From assembly GCA_046710875.1 (NCBI GenBank), contig JBKEHQ010000002.1:1-64000 (forward strand): a stretch of DNA of 64,000 nt. Reading direction: 5' to 3'. Of the stretch, positions 45,037 to 54,291 are shown piece after piece. The notes below the pieces were generated by a model, which worked only from the letters and a program-made list of their open reading frames with translations, was not told the origin of the DNA and made no database searches. Source of the stretch: MGIIb-O3 sp046710875 (GTDB taxonomy: Archaea > Thermoplasmatota > Poseidoniia > Poseidoniales > Thalassarchaeaceae). The translations under genes were made by a program, and so were the position numbers. Positions within the stretch are counted from its first letter, which is position 1, and every line of letters begins with the position of its first letter.

Positions 45037-46446
45037 TTGAAAGTATATCCTATTAATTCAGTCGCCTTGCGGAAGGCGTTGACTGCCTCCGATGATGATG
45101 TTTTATCTAATTCTGTAACCCCTAGTGAAGGTATCGAAAAAATTGTCCCGAGATTAAAGAAAAGACGGTTTGGACCACTCAAAGTCTCAAATCAAATACC
45201 GAAGAGTAGGAGATTGGAGATAGAGAAAGGTTTGGAAGAATCAACTAAAATTTCTACTAAGTGGACGAGAGAAGGGGGCGCGAGTAATCATAACTTCTTG
45301 AGAAAAAGAATCAAGCCAGGGACTATAAGAAACCTTCATTTTAATTTATTAGATATAGAAATTGGTGAATCTTGGCCCATAAATATTACAGTTGTTCATG
45401 GAGTAAGGCCAGGTCCAGTTGTGACTCTTTTAGGGGCAGTTCATGGCGATGAACTAGTAGGCCCTCTTGCGTTGACTTATCTTAGTGGGCCAAATTTTAT
45501 TGGAGAAGATCACGCCATAGACCCTTCATCATTATCTGGAACAATTAGAATAGTTTCAGTAATCAATTTACCCGGATATTTTCGCCAAAAAAGAGACTTT
45601 CCCGATGGGAGAGATCTAAATAGGCATTTTCCTGGTAATTTTGAAAGTAATACTACTTCACGAGTAGCAAGTAGAATTTGGTCGAATATTATTTCTGGAA
45701 GTGATTATATTGTCGATCTTCACTCAGCTGCAAAAGGAAGGACCAATATGCCCCAGATACGTGTTAATCTAGCCCATTCATCTAGCAATGCCACTGCTCG
45801 TGCTTTCGGAATTGAAACAATTCTGGATACAAAAGGGCCACGAGGCTCACTAAGAAGAACCGCCAATGAATCAGATATTGCTTGTATTACATACGAAGGA
45901 GGAGGGGCAGATGAGGCCGATCCAGAGGCAGTACAAGTTGCAATGTATGGAATTCTCAACGTCCTAAGGAATCTTAGGATGATTCCAGGATATCCTAGTA
46001 GGCCAAGATTTAGAATTCTTGCTTCAGGTTCAGAATGGCTAAGGTCAAATCAAGGTGGATTGTTAGATGTTTTAGCACCAGCTGGAAGTTATGTAAAGAA
46101 AGGCGAAATAGTTGCAACGGTTACAGATCCACGCGAACCAGGGATTAGTCATGATATAATTTCTCCAAATCAAGGGCTTTTGATATGTACTGCCACCTAT
46201 CCCTTTGTGACCTCTGGTACTCCAATTGGTCATTTATTGCCTATGAAAAGAGGAATCAAAACCCTTATGCAAAGATTAGATGATGAAGGTTGTTTGATTA
46301 TTAGCGGTTCTGATGGAGATCCTCCATGGCGTGAAGATGATGATGTTGAGGATATATCTGTAGTTGGAGGATGGTCTGGAGGATCACCTGATGCTGAATG
46401 GGGATTTAATCATAAACCGTCTGAGGAAGAAGAAGAAGCAGATTAA
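45037..46446 (+). CDS. Succinylglutamate desuccinylase / aspartoacylase-like zinc hydrolase
   Basis: M14-type zinc amidohydrolase of the AstE/AspA family that cleaves an N-acyl amino acid or related amide. GAVHGDELVGPLAL at about 133-146 carries zinc His136 and Glu139. The arginine motif GRDLNRHFPG and the third ligand DLHSAAKG follow. A C-terminal biotinyl-like beta region GLLDVLAPAGSYVKKGEIV is typical of the family. Length 469. The start is poorly fixed: TTG at 45037 opens the frame, with other TTG codons at 45067 and 45079 around a strong GC-rich hairpin; no ATG precedes the core. Substrate not identifiable. Confidence 0.82.
   Translation: MKVYPINSVALRKALTASDDDVLSNSVTPSEGIEKIVPRLKKRRFGPLKVSNQIPKSRRLEIEKGLEESTKISTKWTREGGASNHNFLRKRIKPGTIRNLHFNLLDIEIGESWPINITVVHGVRPGPVVTLLGAVHGDELVGPLALTYLSGPNFIGEDHAIDPSSLSGTIRIVSVINLPGYFRQKRDFPDGRDLNRHFPGNFESNTTSRVASRIWSNIISGSDYIVDLHSAAKGRTNMPQIRVNLAHSSSNATARAFGIETILDTKGPRGSLRRTANESDIACITYEGGGADEADPEAVQVAMYGILNVLRNLRMIPGYPSRPRFRILASGSEWLRSNQGGLLDVLAPAGSYVKKGEIVATVTDPREPGISHDIISPNQGLLICTATYPFVTSGTPIGHLLPMKRGIKTLMQRLDDEGCLIISGSDGDPPWREDDDVEDISVVGGWSGGSPDAEWGFNHKPSEEEEEAD
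45063..45078 (+). other. GC-rich hairpin at the start of the AspA-like gene
   Basis: CGCCTT-GCGG-AAGGCG forms a perfect 6-base-pair stem with a 4-base loop, flanked by GTC and GAC that can extend it with a bulge. Strongly GC-rich for this region. If translation begins at TTG 45079, the hairpin is in the leader; if at 45037, it is coding. Confidence 0.4.
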
Positions 46447-46450
46447 AACT

Positions 46451-49400
46451 TCAATTCTTCTTATAATTCATTAATTCTGGAATTTCAGGCGCAGAAGGTA
46501 AAGTGAAATTTTGGCCCCCTCCATTTACAGTTCCTGTAACTTCAAAAGCTTCGTAAGCATCCTTTAAATTTTTATTTCTGTCTATCTTAATTCCAATAAA
46601 TGTTCCAATAAATGAAATTAATATTAATAATGTAATTATTGAAATAATTCCAAATGTACTACTTATAAATGATGCAGCATCATTATTTTGAATGGAATTT
46701 CTAATCCAAACATTTGTATCTATTGTATAATTTAATTCTGTAGTTATTCCTAAATCGACTATTGTTATTGTAATATTCTGTGCCCTGTTACCTTCAGTGC
46801 AAAGGTGGGTTGCTAAATCAGTTCTGTAATTATCGTTACAGTCTAAAGGTGGAATAAATAATCTTAAACCATCTAAGGAAGTATTTTCATTTATGGAAAA
46901 ACCTTCAAATCTCCAGGATATTGTACGTTCTATTGTATTTGGCACTCCTTCTAAATTTATTATTAGCGATTTATTTCCAGAATCCCAAAAGTAATTATTT
47001 TCTAATATTGGAATAGTCTGTATCGAATCTCTTCTTATTACTTCTTCATCTATTTCTTCATTACAATTATCATCAAATCCATTCCAAATCTCAATAACTC
47101 CAGAATTGATTGTAAACATTAAATCATTACAATCCTCAAATTCATAAAATCCATCCATGTCTTTATCATAATCATATTTTGATGGATTTGAAAATTTAAC
47201 TGAAATTTCATATCCATCTAACATTCCATCTTCATCCGAATCATTAATGTAAGGATTCGTAGAGTAATTATGATATTCTTCAAAATCTGAAAGCCCATCC
47301 ATGTCTGAATCTAAGATTAAATAATCTTCATCTATATCCCCATCACAGTCATTATCCTTATTATCTAATTTTTCTGGTTTATCTGGGGCCCGTTCAAAAT
47401 CTTCATCATCACAGTCTTGGAATTCATACCACCCATCAGAGTCAGAATCTAGGTTTATTTGATTAGGATCAGAGCCAAAAGAATCAATTTCTAAACCATC
47501 TGGCAATCCATCTCCATCAGAATCTCCATTCATTGGGTCAGTTGAGTAATTATGATATTCATCATAATCTGTCAATCCATCGGAATCAGAATCTAGGTTC
47601 CAGAATAGTTCATCTATCAAATTATTACAATTATTATCTATGTCATCTAATAATTCAATCATTCCAGGGTATCTATTTGACATATTGTCATCACAATCTT
47701 CGAACCAATACCACCCATCTTCATCTTCATCTAGATCAAATACTAATGGATTAGTAAATGTTACTAAAATTTCCTTAGAATCATTTAATCCATCACCATC
47801 AGTATCGTAATTGGTGAAATTAGTTCCATGAATATAATATTCTTCCCAGTCTATTAATCCATCATTGTCTTGATCAGTTAGATTGAATCCCTCATCAGTT
47901 AAATTATCGCAATCATCATCAATGCTGTTTAACAATTCAATAACATTTGGATTTACGTTCGCATCTAAATCATTACAATCTTGGAAATGATAAAACGAAT
48001 CATTATCTGAATCTTCATCAAATACGTTCGGATTGCTTTCCCAAATAGTTAGTTCTTCATTATCTAATAATCCATCCCCGTCGGTATCAGAAGATAATGG
48101 GTCAGTGTTATGCGTCATAACCTCTTCATAATCTGTCAATCCATCATTATCTGAATCTGCTTGATCTGCCTTTGTACCATAAATTATTACTTCTTCATAA
48201 TCTGTCAATCCATCGTCATCCATATCTGGATCATATGGGTCAGTACCATAGATATCAGTTTCATTACTATCTGTTAAGCCATCTCCATCATCATCGTCAT
48301 CTAAGTAATCACATATTGTATCGGAATCAAAATCTTGTGGTATTGATGAGTTATCATCTGAATCAGTGCTGCATGCAGATTCATCCAAATCTGACCATCC
48401 ATCTCCATCGTCATCAGTATCAATCAAGTTACAAATATTATCATTATCCGTATCTGTAGGAGTGGAATTGGAATCTAAAGAATCAGTGCTGCATGCAGAT
48501 TCATCCAAATCTGACCATCCATCTCCATCGTCATCAGTATCAGTAAAGTCACTAATTCCGTCTCCATCTGTATCTGTGAAATTACCTACTCCATGAATGA
48601 TAATTTCCCAAGAATTTAGCGTCCCGGTATCTGAATTAACAGTATCTCTCAATTTTAATTTCCATTCACCAACTGCATCCTCGTCCCAATGATGAACCGT
48701 ATTGAAGAGCCAATTTGAGTATCCGTTTCCATTATCTCCTCTTGTTTCTGCTAACCATGATTCTTTCCCTGATGGCGCCACCAAAACAATGTCTAAATCG
48801 CCTCTTGAGGTATGAGTTATGTCAGTAATTATGTCGACACTTTCAATTTTGATATCTGTAGTCACATTCATTGAAAACTCAGTCCAATTATCATTATTGT
48901 CAGGAATTTCTGTGAATGGATTATTAGTTCCAAAACTAAAATTAGTTTCAGCATCAACATTAGTCCAATTTTCTGCTAGAGAAACAGCGGCCCCAGCATC
49001 TACAACTCCAAATCCATATTTATGAGAAACATTATGTCCAGCGCCATTTGTTTCCCAAGAATCGTCACTTGCATCATTTACTCTTGAACTTTGAACTAAG
49101 ATGTGCTGAATATCTCTCCATGTAAGATTTTCATTAGCTTCTAAAATTAATGCAATTACTCCAGCAACTAAAGGAGTAGCACTTGAAGTCCCTCCAAAGT
49201 CATTGGTAACATCTCCATTATCGTATCCGCCACTCCCTTCAATATCAGTTGTAGTAATTCCCTCTCCGTCTCCATTCGAATGAGCGGCCAAAAGAATATT
49301 AGCACCCGGTTCTGCATAGTAAGACTGCTCCCCTGTATGAGTTATTGCGGTAACCGCGATTGTAAATCTACTATTTGCATATCCATCATAATTTGCATTA

Positions 49401-50386
49401 TCGTCACTTTCTAGTCCATTTCCCGCAGCCCATGTGTATATATTCCCTAATCCTGATCTACCATTATATGCAGCATTTTCAAATGCAGCCAAAGTTATCG
49501 GACCAGGTGATTCTAATGTTTGGCCATCATCGGTTGGGCCCCAAGAATTTGTATATATGTCGATATTTTCCATTTGAAAAATTAAAGCATCGGCTTCCAT
49601 TTGATCACTAGTTCCACAAGCAATAAGAGTAGATCCAGCCAATGTTGCCCCATATCCAGCACCAGTAACATCTATTCCGTTATCTCCAACTGCTGCAGCA
49701 ACGCCTCCGGCAGAAGTTCCATGGCCATTATTAGGCTGAGGAGTTGGATCCGAATCATCATTACACCAGTCGTATGAATATGCTGACGAATAATGATCTT
49801 CAATATCTGGATGTTCGTGGTCAAGTCCATCGTCAACTACGCTAATAACGACGCCTGATCCATTATAACTATTCCATACTCCAGTTACATTGATGTCTTC
49901 TCCAGTCAAACCTCCATTGGTTTGACCGGTATTTTGTAGGTGCCATTGTTCTGAGAAATCTGGATCATTAGGAATATATCTAATTTCATGATTTTTAATC
50001 AACATTGGCGAGTATGACTCTATTTCTCCAATTTCTAACAACTCTTGAAACTCAAGTAAAAGATTAGTTGAATATTCTAAATCCCATATAAATGAACCAA
50101 TTAATATATCTACTGGTTTTGTAGAGATTAATTTAGAAATCATATTTTTATGATTAATAATTGGCATATTTGTAACAACTAACCATTCATTTGCATTATG
50201 CAATTCATAATCAGAATATTGACTAATATCTCCCACTCTAAGAAAAGCGCTTTGAATAGATTCAGAATAATTAGTTAAAATTTTCTGATTAGATATCTCA
50301 TCTTCGAGAGGAATAATGTCATTTTCAGCAAATACCACACTTATGGTGGGCATCAATAGTAGTAAGACTACAACAATTGTTCGCAT
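46451..50386 (-). CDS. Furin/kexin-like subtilisin protease with P domain, TSP3 and MopE repeats, C-terminal membrane anchor
   Basis: A 1,311-residue secreted serine protease of the S8B (furin/kexin) type. A signal peptide (1-20) and a propeptide (to about 140) precede the catalytic domain. Asp185 lies in SVVDDGLDHEHPDI, His222 in NGHGTSAGGVAA, the oxyanion Asn323 in WAAGNG and Ser401 in GGTSSATPLVAG. Furin-type segments SWGPTDDG (281-288) and EANENLTWRDIQH (416-428) are almost as in eukaryotic convertases. A P domain (about 485-615) with SRGDLDIVLVAPSG follows, as in kexin. Then come calcium-binding TSP3 repeats and four MopE-type DCDD...DNDCDxxxDE repeats to about 1150, a helix near 1245-1265 and a cytoplasmic tail. 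A 63-base perfect DNA duplication lies in the repeats. Confidence 0.93.
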   Translation of the reverse strand: MRTIVVVLLLLMPTISVVFAENDIIPLEDEISNQKILTNYSESIQSAFLRVGDISQYSDYELHNANEWLVVTNMPIINHKNMISKLISTKPVDILIGSFIWDLEYSTNLLLEFQELLEIGEIESYSPMLIKNHEIRYIPNDPDFSEQWHLQNTGQTNGGLTGEDINVTGVWNSYNGSGVVISVVDDGLDHEHPDIEDHYSSAYSYDWCNDDSDPTPQPNNGHGTSAGGVAAAVGDNGIDVTGAGYGATLAGSTLIACGTSDQMEADALIFQMENIDIYTNSWGPTDDGQTLESPGPITLAAFENAAYNGRSGLGNIYTWAAGNGLESDDNANYDGYANSRFTIAVTAITHTGEQSYYAEPGANILLAAHSNGDGEGITTTDIEGSGGYDNGDVTNDFGGTSSATPLVAGVIALILEANENLTWRDIQHILVQSSRVNDASDDSWETNGAGHNVSHKYGFGVVDAGAAVSLAENWTNVDAETNFSFGTNNPFTEIPDNNDNWTEFSMNVTTDIKIESVDIITDITHTSRGDLDIVLVAPSGKESWLAETRGDNGNGYSNWLFNTVHHWDEDAVGEWKLKLRDTVNSDTGTLNSWEIIIHGVGNFTDTDGDGISDFTDTDDDGDGWSDLDESACSTDSLDSNSTPTDTDNDNICNLIDTDDDGDGWSDLDESACSTDSDDNSSIPQDFDSDTICDYLDDDDDGDGLTDSNETDIYGTDPYDPDMDDDGLTDYEEVIIYGTKADQADSDNDGLTDYEEVMTHNTDPLSSDTDGDGLLDNEELTIWESNPNVFDEDSDNDSFYHFQDCNDLDANVNPNVIELLNSIDDDCDNLTDEGFNLTDQDNDGLIDWEEYYIHGTNFTNYDTDGDGLNDSKEILVTFTNPLVFDLDEDEDGWYWFEDCDDNMSNRYPGMIELLDDIDNNCNNLIDELFWNLDSDSDGLTDYDEYHNYSTDPMNGDSDGDGLPDGLEIDSFGSDPNQINLDSDSDGWYEFQDCDDEDFERAPDKPEKLDNKDNDCDGDIDEDYLILDSDMDGLSDFEEYHNYSTNPYINDSDEDGMLDGYEISVKFSNPSKYDYDKDMDGFYEFEDCNDLMFTINSGVIEIWNGFDDNCNEEIDEEVIRRDSIQTIPILENNYFWDSGNKSLIINLEGVPNTIERTISWRFEGFSINENTSLDGLRLFIPPLDCNDNYRTDLATHLCTEGNRAQNITITIVDLGITTELNYTIDTNVWIRNSIQNNDAASFISSTFGIISIITLLILISFIGTFIGIKIDRNKNLKDAYEAFEVTGTVNGGGQNFTLPSAPEIPELMNYKKN
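48360..48422. repeat. 63-base perfect direct repeat, copy 1 (TSP3 region of the furin-like protease)
   Basis: Bases 48360-48422 are identical to 48480-48542, offset by exactly 120 bases, or 40 codons, so the frame is preserved. The repeats encode part of a calcium-binding Asp-rich unit. Nearby TSP3 units differ at the DNA level, so this pair looks recently duplicated or converted. Confidence 0.9.
48480..48542. repeat. 63-base perfect direct repeat, copy 2 (TSP3 region of the furin-like protease)
   Basis: Second copy of the 63-base identity. The first base after the repeat differs (A against G). Together the copies bracket a 40-codon period within the same gene. Confidence 0.9.
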
Positions 50387-50444
50387 TATTTTTTGTCAAA
50401 TTGCTCATGGCTTTAGGCATTCCCTTTATTTGCATCTCTGATAC

Positions 50445-51701
50445 TCAGATGATTTTAAATTTAGCTATAGCCGAATGAACTTCCTCATCCTCCATTAATC
50501 TTATTTGGCGTTTCGCTACATTAAAGAGATATTCTAATAATTCATCAGTAATTTTGTATTCATTCTTATTCAACCACCAGATAATATTGGATCGCCCACT
50601 CATATGCCCGATTCTTATTTTTTGTTCAAGTCCATATTCTTGCGCCGGAACTCCAGAGTAAATCCTATCTGCAAGCCAATGGTCACCTTTTTTCATTGCT
50701 TTAACGACAGCGCTAGCATGCACCCCCGTCCCAGTTTCAAAAGCATCCTTTCCAAATACTGGATAGTTTTTTGGCAAATCAACTTCTATATATTCATGTG
50801 CCTTTTTGACATAATTATTTAATGATTTTAAATCATTATTAATGACTCCCATCAAACTTAGATTGACTAATGTTTGATCTAATGGAGCATTTCCTGCTCT
50901 TTCTCCTACTCCCAAAGCAGTGCCATGTATGACATCAGCCCCAGACTCTACTGCAGCTAAATTATTTGCAACTCCTAAGCCCCTATCTTGATGGCCATGC
51001 CAATTAACTTCAATATCTCTACGTTTTACTCCTGAATCAGGAATGACTTCTTCTTGAATAAATGATAGAAGTTTTTTTACTCCATTTGGCGTCACATGCC
51101 CACATGTATCACAAATACAAATCCTGTCTGCTCCAAGCTCTATGGCCCGGGAGTATACTTGTTTAATTTCAGATGGTTTACTTCGTGTAGTATCTTCTGT
51201 CACAAACATAACTGGAATATCATTATCAACTGCAAAAGTTACTGCTTTTTCAGCTGTCGATAATATCTTTTCCATATTCCAACCTTCTGTATATTGCCTT
51301 ATTGGACTAGTTCCAAGAAATGCGCTTGCTTGTATTTGCCGTTCAAATTTAGCTTGTAAATCGACTAACGGCTCTATATCGCTAACTAATGTCCTTACGG
51401 CACATCCGGGCCTTAAATCATATGAGTTTTCAGTCATATGCTTTAGCATAGAATCTATGTGCCCGATATGTGCTGGGCCAGCTCCTGGCAATCCTAAATC
51501 TACTTTTTGAATTCCTAACTTTTCCATATAATCTATCAATTCTAATTTTTGTTCTATTTTAGGATTTCTTGCACTTGGGCTTTGCAAACCATCCCTTAAT
51601 GTTTCATCATCAAACCAAATGCCATGAGGATGCTTGGTCGAATCTCTTGAAATCTCATAGTCTACTGAGTTCCAATCATAAATTAGTTCTGATTCTTTCA
51701 T
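50445..51701 (-). CDS. 2-isopropylmalate / homocitrate synthase-like HMGL-family enzyme
   Basis: TIM-barrel enzyme that condenses an acyl-CoA with a 2-oxo acid. DDETLRDGLQSPS (about 31-43) is the metal-binding first strand, then CDTCGHVTP and HGHQDRGLGVANN with two metal His. GLGVANNLAAVESGADVI, GTALGVGERAGNAPL, and a C-terminal GTGVHASA near 322 complete the catalytic set. It has no LeuA regulatory domain, so feedback inhibition as in classic LeuA is not expected. HGHQDRG differs from the usual HNDxG. At 418 residues it could be a homocitrate, citramalate or isopropylmalate synthase; the sequence does not decide. Confidence 0.82.
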   Translation of the reverse strand: MKESELIYDWNSVDYEISRDSTKHPHGIWFDDETLRDGLQSPSARNPKIEQKLELIDYMEKLGIQKVDLGLPGAGPAHIGHIDSMLKHMTENSYDLRPGCAVRTLVSDIEPLVDLQAKFERQIQASAFLGTSPIRQYTEGWNMEKILSTAEKAVTFAVDNDIPVMFVTEDTTRSKPSEIKQVYSRAIELGADRICICDTCGHVTPNGVKKLLSFIQEEVIPDSGVKRRDIEVNWHGHQDRGLGVANNLAAVESGADVIHGTALGVGERAGNAPLDQTLVNLSLMGVINNDLKSLNNYVKKAHEYIEVDLPKNYPVFGKDAFETGTGVHASAVVKAMKKGDHWLADRIYSGVPAQEYGLEQKIRIGHMSGRSNIIWWLNKNEYKITDELLEYLFNVAKRQIRLMEDEEVHSAIAKFKII

Positions 51702-51759
51702 GTCCGCACCCCATTCTTATGTATTGCCAACAGTACACTAGGCGTTTGAAACCATCGCA

Positions 51760-52842
51760 TTACAATGAAGAAAATGGATTTATTTCCTTCTTAGCCTTGA
51801 TTTGATTTCTAATAATTATTATTATAGAAATTAATGCTCCAATTATTCCGCCTATTGTGCCTATACTTGCCATAACAACTACGACAAATATCAATGCAAG
51901 GTACAACATAGATACCCAAAATGAACGTGCAGCAGTAGGTATTCTGCCAGTTTCATCTTTCTTTTCGTTTAAATCTATTTTAAAAACCGTACTTGCATAC
52001 CATGTTGAAAGTATCACATTAGTCCAACAAAATATGTGAAATAGGTATTCATCAAATTCTAAATTATCCAAGGCAATAGGAGATAAAAATGATAACAAAA
52101 CTAATACTAATGCATAAATCTTCATTGTAAACAATGTTTTTTCAGGGCCTTTAATTCCTGGCATCATTGGGACGCTAACCTTTTCATATTCTTCAGATCT
52201 ATATAATGCTAGAGCCCAAAAATGAGGTGGTGTCCATAGAAAAATAAGTAAAAATAAAAACCATGGCATGAAACTACCTAATGAAAAAATAGAATCAAAA
52301 AAATTGATGACAGAATCAGTTTCTATTGACAAATCATCCGATGCTGCTGCCCATCCTATAACTGGAGGCGTAGATCCCGCAATTCCTCCTATGACTATAT
52401 TCTGTACTGTACTTCGTTTCAACCATGCCGTATAGATAAAAACATAAAAAATTATACTAAAACCAGCCCAAAAAGCTGCAACTTGATTTGCCATAACAAC
52501 AAACCACGCAACTCCTATTATCGAAATAAAAACTCCAAAGATTAAAGCATTATTGGGTGAAACCTTTCCACTAGGAATTGCCCTATTAGAAGTCCTCCTC
52601 ATTATAGGATCAATATCTCTATCATACCACATATTAATTGCATTAGCACCCCCTGCTGTCAAATATCCTCCAATAAAAACTACTAACATCTTAACCAATG
52701 TTTCTATTATTTGTTGAAAAGAAAAATTATATTGTTCTAATAAATCGTGAGATAAAACTGAACATAAAGCAGTGATTTGAAGTAGGACTACCACTTTAGG
52801 TTTAGTAAGGCTAAAGTATGATTTTATCATAGTCACGCACAA
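51760..52842 (-). CDS. ctaB: Protoheme IX farnesyltransferase (heme O synthase)
   Basis: UbiA-type membrane prenyltransferase that adds farnesyl to heme B to make heme O for heme-copper oxidases. The first Asp-rich motif is MWYDRDIDPIMRRTSNRAIP and the second active-site loop is WTPPHFWALALYRSEEYEKVSVPMMPG; both match CtaB. About nine helices are predicted. The 360-residue length exceeds typical 290-300 by a C-terminal extension with extra helices. It is 30 bases after ctaA on the same strand, so heme O is probably oxidised to heme A by the partner. Confidence 0.95.
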   Translation of the reverse strand: MCVTMIKSYFSLTKPKVVVLLQITALCSVLSHDLLEQYNFSFQQIIETLVKMLVVFIGGYLTAGGANAINMWYDRDIDPIMRRTSNRAIPSGKVSPNNALIFGVFISIIGVAWFVVMANQVAAFWAGFSIIFYVFIYTAWLKRSTVQNIVIGGIAGSTPPVIGWAAASDDLSIETDSVINFFDSIFSLGSFMPWFLFLLIFLWTPPHFWALALYRSEEYEKVSVPMMPGIKGPEKTLFTMKIYALVLVLLSFLSPIALDNLEFDEYLFHIFCWTNVILSTWYASTVFKIDLNEKKDETGRIPTAARSFWVSMLYLALIFVVVVMASIGTIGGIIGALISIIIIIRNQIKAKKEINPFSSL

Positions 52843-52872
52843 CTCTCCATTCCTACCTGTAACAATTTGCCT

Positions 52873-53928
52873 TTAGTCTTCAGGTATAATGATATCATTT
52901 TTAACATTTAATCGAGGTATTAAAAAACCTATATATGCTGTTGCAATTAATAAAAATGAACTTGATGCCAAAAGGAGATGTATTAATGATAATACTTCAA
53001 TGAAATAGCCATCAGGTGTCCAAGAAATTATATATAGCCCTCCAAGCAGTATATTTAGTAAATAAATTCCTGTAGATATCAATACCCATTTCTTCAAAAT
53101 TAAACTATCTTCATCATTTTGTTGTAAAATTAAGTATGAATATCGAATTAATATTATGCCGACTAAAGCAACAAGCCAACGGTGTATCATTTGCGACTGT
53201 TCGACTATATTGGAAATTGAAGATATTAATTCATTATTGCATAAAGGCCATGATTGGTAGAATCCATTTACCCCACAACCATTATTTGCACCGGGAGAGG
53301 TCGATACCAATGTACCTGAAAATAATGTAAGTAATGTCAATGAAGACATGAATAGTATTTTATTTCTCCATAAATTTGATACTTTGGTGGAGAAAGTGAA
53401 CCAATCAGTCCTATCTTCCTTTGCTAGTATCATCCAAATCCATATTAAACTTAGCATAAATACTAATGCGGAGCCCAAATGCAATATCACACTCCAATGT
53501 TCATTATCCATTTTTACTGTTAACATTCCAATTGCGCCCTGCCAAATAATGAGTGCAAATGAAATTGTAGTTGATATTCGAATTTCCTTTTTATAATTAT
53601 TTTTCCATCTTGCTAAACCCCAATTAAGAATTACAAGGGGGCCTAAGATAAATCCAGCTAAAAATCTATGAATCCATTCAGTAAAAATTTCAAAAGTTGT
53701 ATATCTGTGCCATTTCCCTCGCGAATCTATTTCATCTGGATTTTCATTATACCATTCTTCTTGTTCATTTTCTGATATATCAAATCCTAATGATCCAAAA
53801 CATTTTGGCCAATCTGGACAAGATTCTCCCGCATCATATATTCGAATAACTCCTCCGAGATTGATGACTAAAATTGTTACTAAAATTAATAACTTAGTCA
53901 AATTTTTTATTTTTATTTGACTATCCAA
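52873..53928 (-). CDS. ctaA: Heme A synthase (CtaA/Cox15)
   Basis: Membrane protein that oxidises the heme O methyl group to the formyl of heme A. Eight helices are predicted. Heme His positions are seen in WIHRFLAGF, VILHLGSALV, MIHRWLVAL and LIHLLLASS. An outer-loop CPDWPKC pair (about 31-37) near the N-terminus is the cysteine pair of type-1 CtaA/Cox15. Length 351. It precedes ctaB by 30 bases and follows rpoK. The pair implies an aa3-type oxidase elsewhere in this genome. Confidence 0.93.
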   Translation of the reverse strand: MDSQIKIKNLTKLLILVTILVINLGGVIRIYDAGESCPDWPKCFGSLGFDISENEQEEWYNENPDEIDSRGKWHRYTTFEIFTEWIHRFLAGFILGPLVILNWGLARWKNNYKKEIRISTTISFALIIWQGAIGMLTVKMDNEHWSVILHLGSALVFMLSLIWIWMILAKEDRTDWFTFSTKVSNLWRNKILFMSSLTLLTLFSGTLVSTSPGANNGCGVNGFYQSWPLCNNELISSISNIVEQSQMIHRWLVALVGIILIRYSYLILQQNDEDSLILKKWVLISTGIYLLNILLGGLYIISWTPDGYFIEVLSLIHLLLASSSFLLIATAYIGFLIPRLNVKNDIIIPED

Positions 53929-53967
53929 ATAGATACACTCCGAGCCACCGGTTCAATTTTATTAATT

Positions 53968-54222
53968 TTAATCAAGGTGAGGGTCGACATCAATCGGTAT
54001 TCTTTCTTGCTCATATTCAAGCATTGCAATTTTCATAGGATCAAGAACAACTCTTTCTTTTGCATCCTCTACGCCATAAAGTTGGACTAACTCATCATTA
54101 AAACTTTCTCGCAACTCCTCTTCACTAACGTAAAGTGGGGCTCCCATGCTTATTTGAAGCGCTCTAGCACCTATTATTCGTGCTTTTTCAAAGCGTGTGT
54201 GGGGTTTCAGTGGCTTAACCAT
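53968..54222 (-). CDS. rpoK: DNA-directed RNA polymerase subunit K (Rpb6-like)
   Basis: Small RNA polymerase subunit that braces the clamp, homologous to Rpb6 and bacterial omega. The diagnostic TRFEKARIIGARALQISMGAP is at about residues 9-29; the C-terminal part has YEQERIPIDV in place of the usual EFxxGxIPIxVRR. Length 84, slightly longer than the archaeal average of about 60. It is 39 bases before ctaA and 69 after the thiolase, all on one strand, which is not a standard rpoK context. Confidence 0.95.
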   Translation of the reverse strand: MVKPLKPHTRFEKARIIGARALQISMGAPLYVSEEELRESFNDELVQLYGVEDAKERVVLDPMKIAMLEYEQERIPIDVDPHLD

Positions 54223-54291
54223 CTTGCCGACCCACTAACAACTCCCAAATAAGGGCTATGACTGTGAGTTTTCTTGGATAATCATATTTTA

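Noticed and set aside
44904..45182. A 92-residue minus-strand frame spanning the hotdog start and the AspA-like start
   Set aside because: It overlaps both supported genes and lacks a ribosome-binding site.
48360..48542. Two 63-base repeats considered as a CRISPR or insertion-sequence remnant
   Set aside because: Only two copies, in frame within a coding repeat, with 57 bases of coding sequence between; no leader, spacers or inverted ends.
48172..48596. Open frames on the plus strand over the TSP3 repeats of the protease
   Set aside because: These are antisense to an Asp-rich repeat, which naturally gives long His/Ser-rich frames on the other strand.
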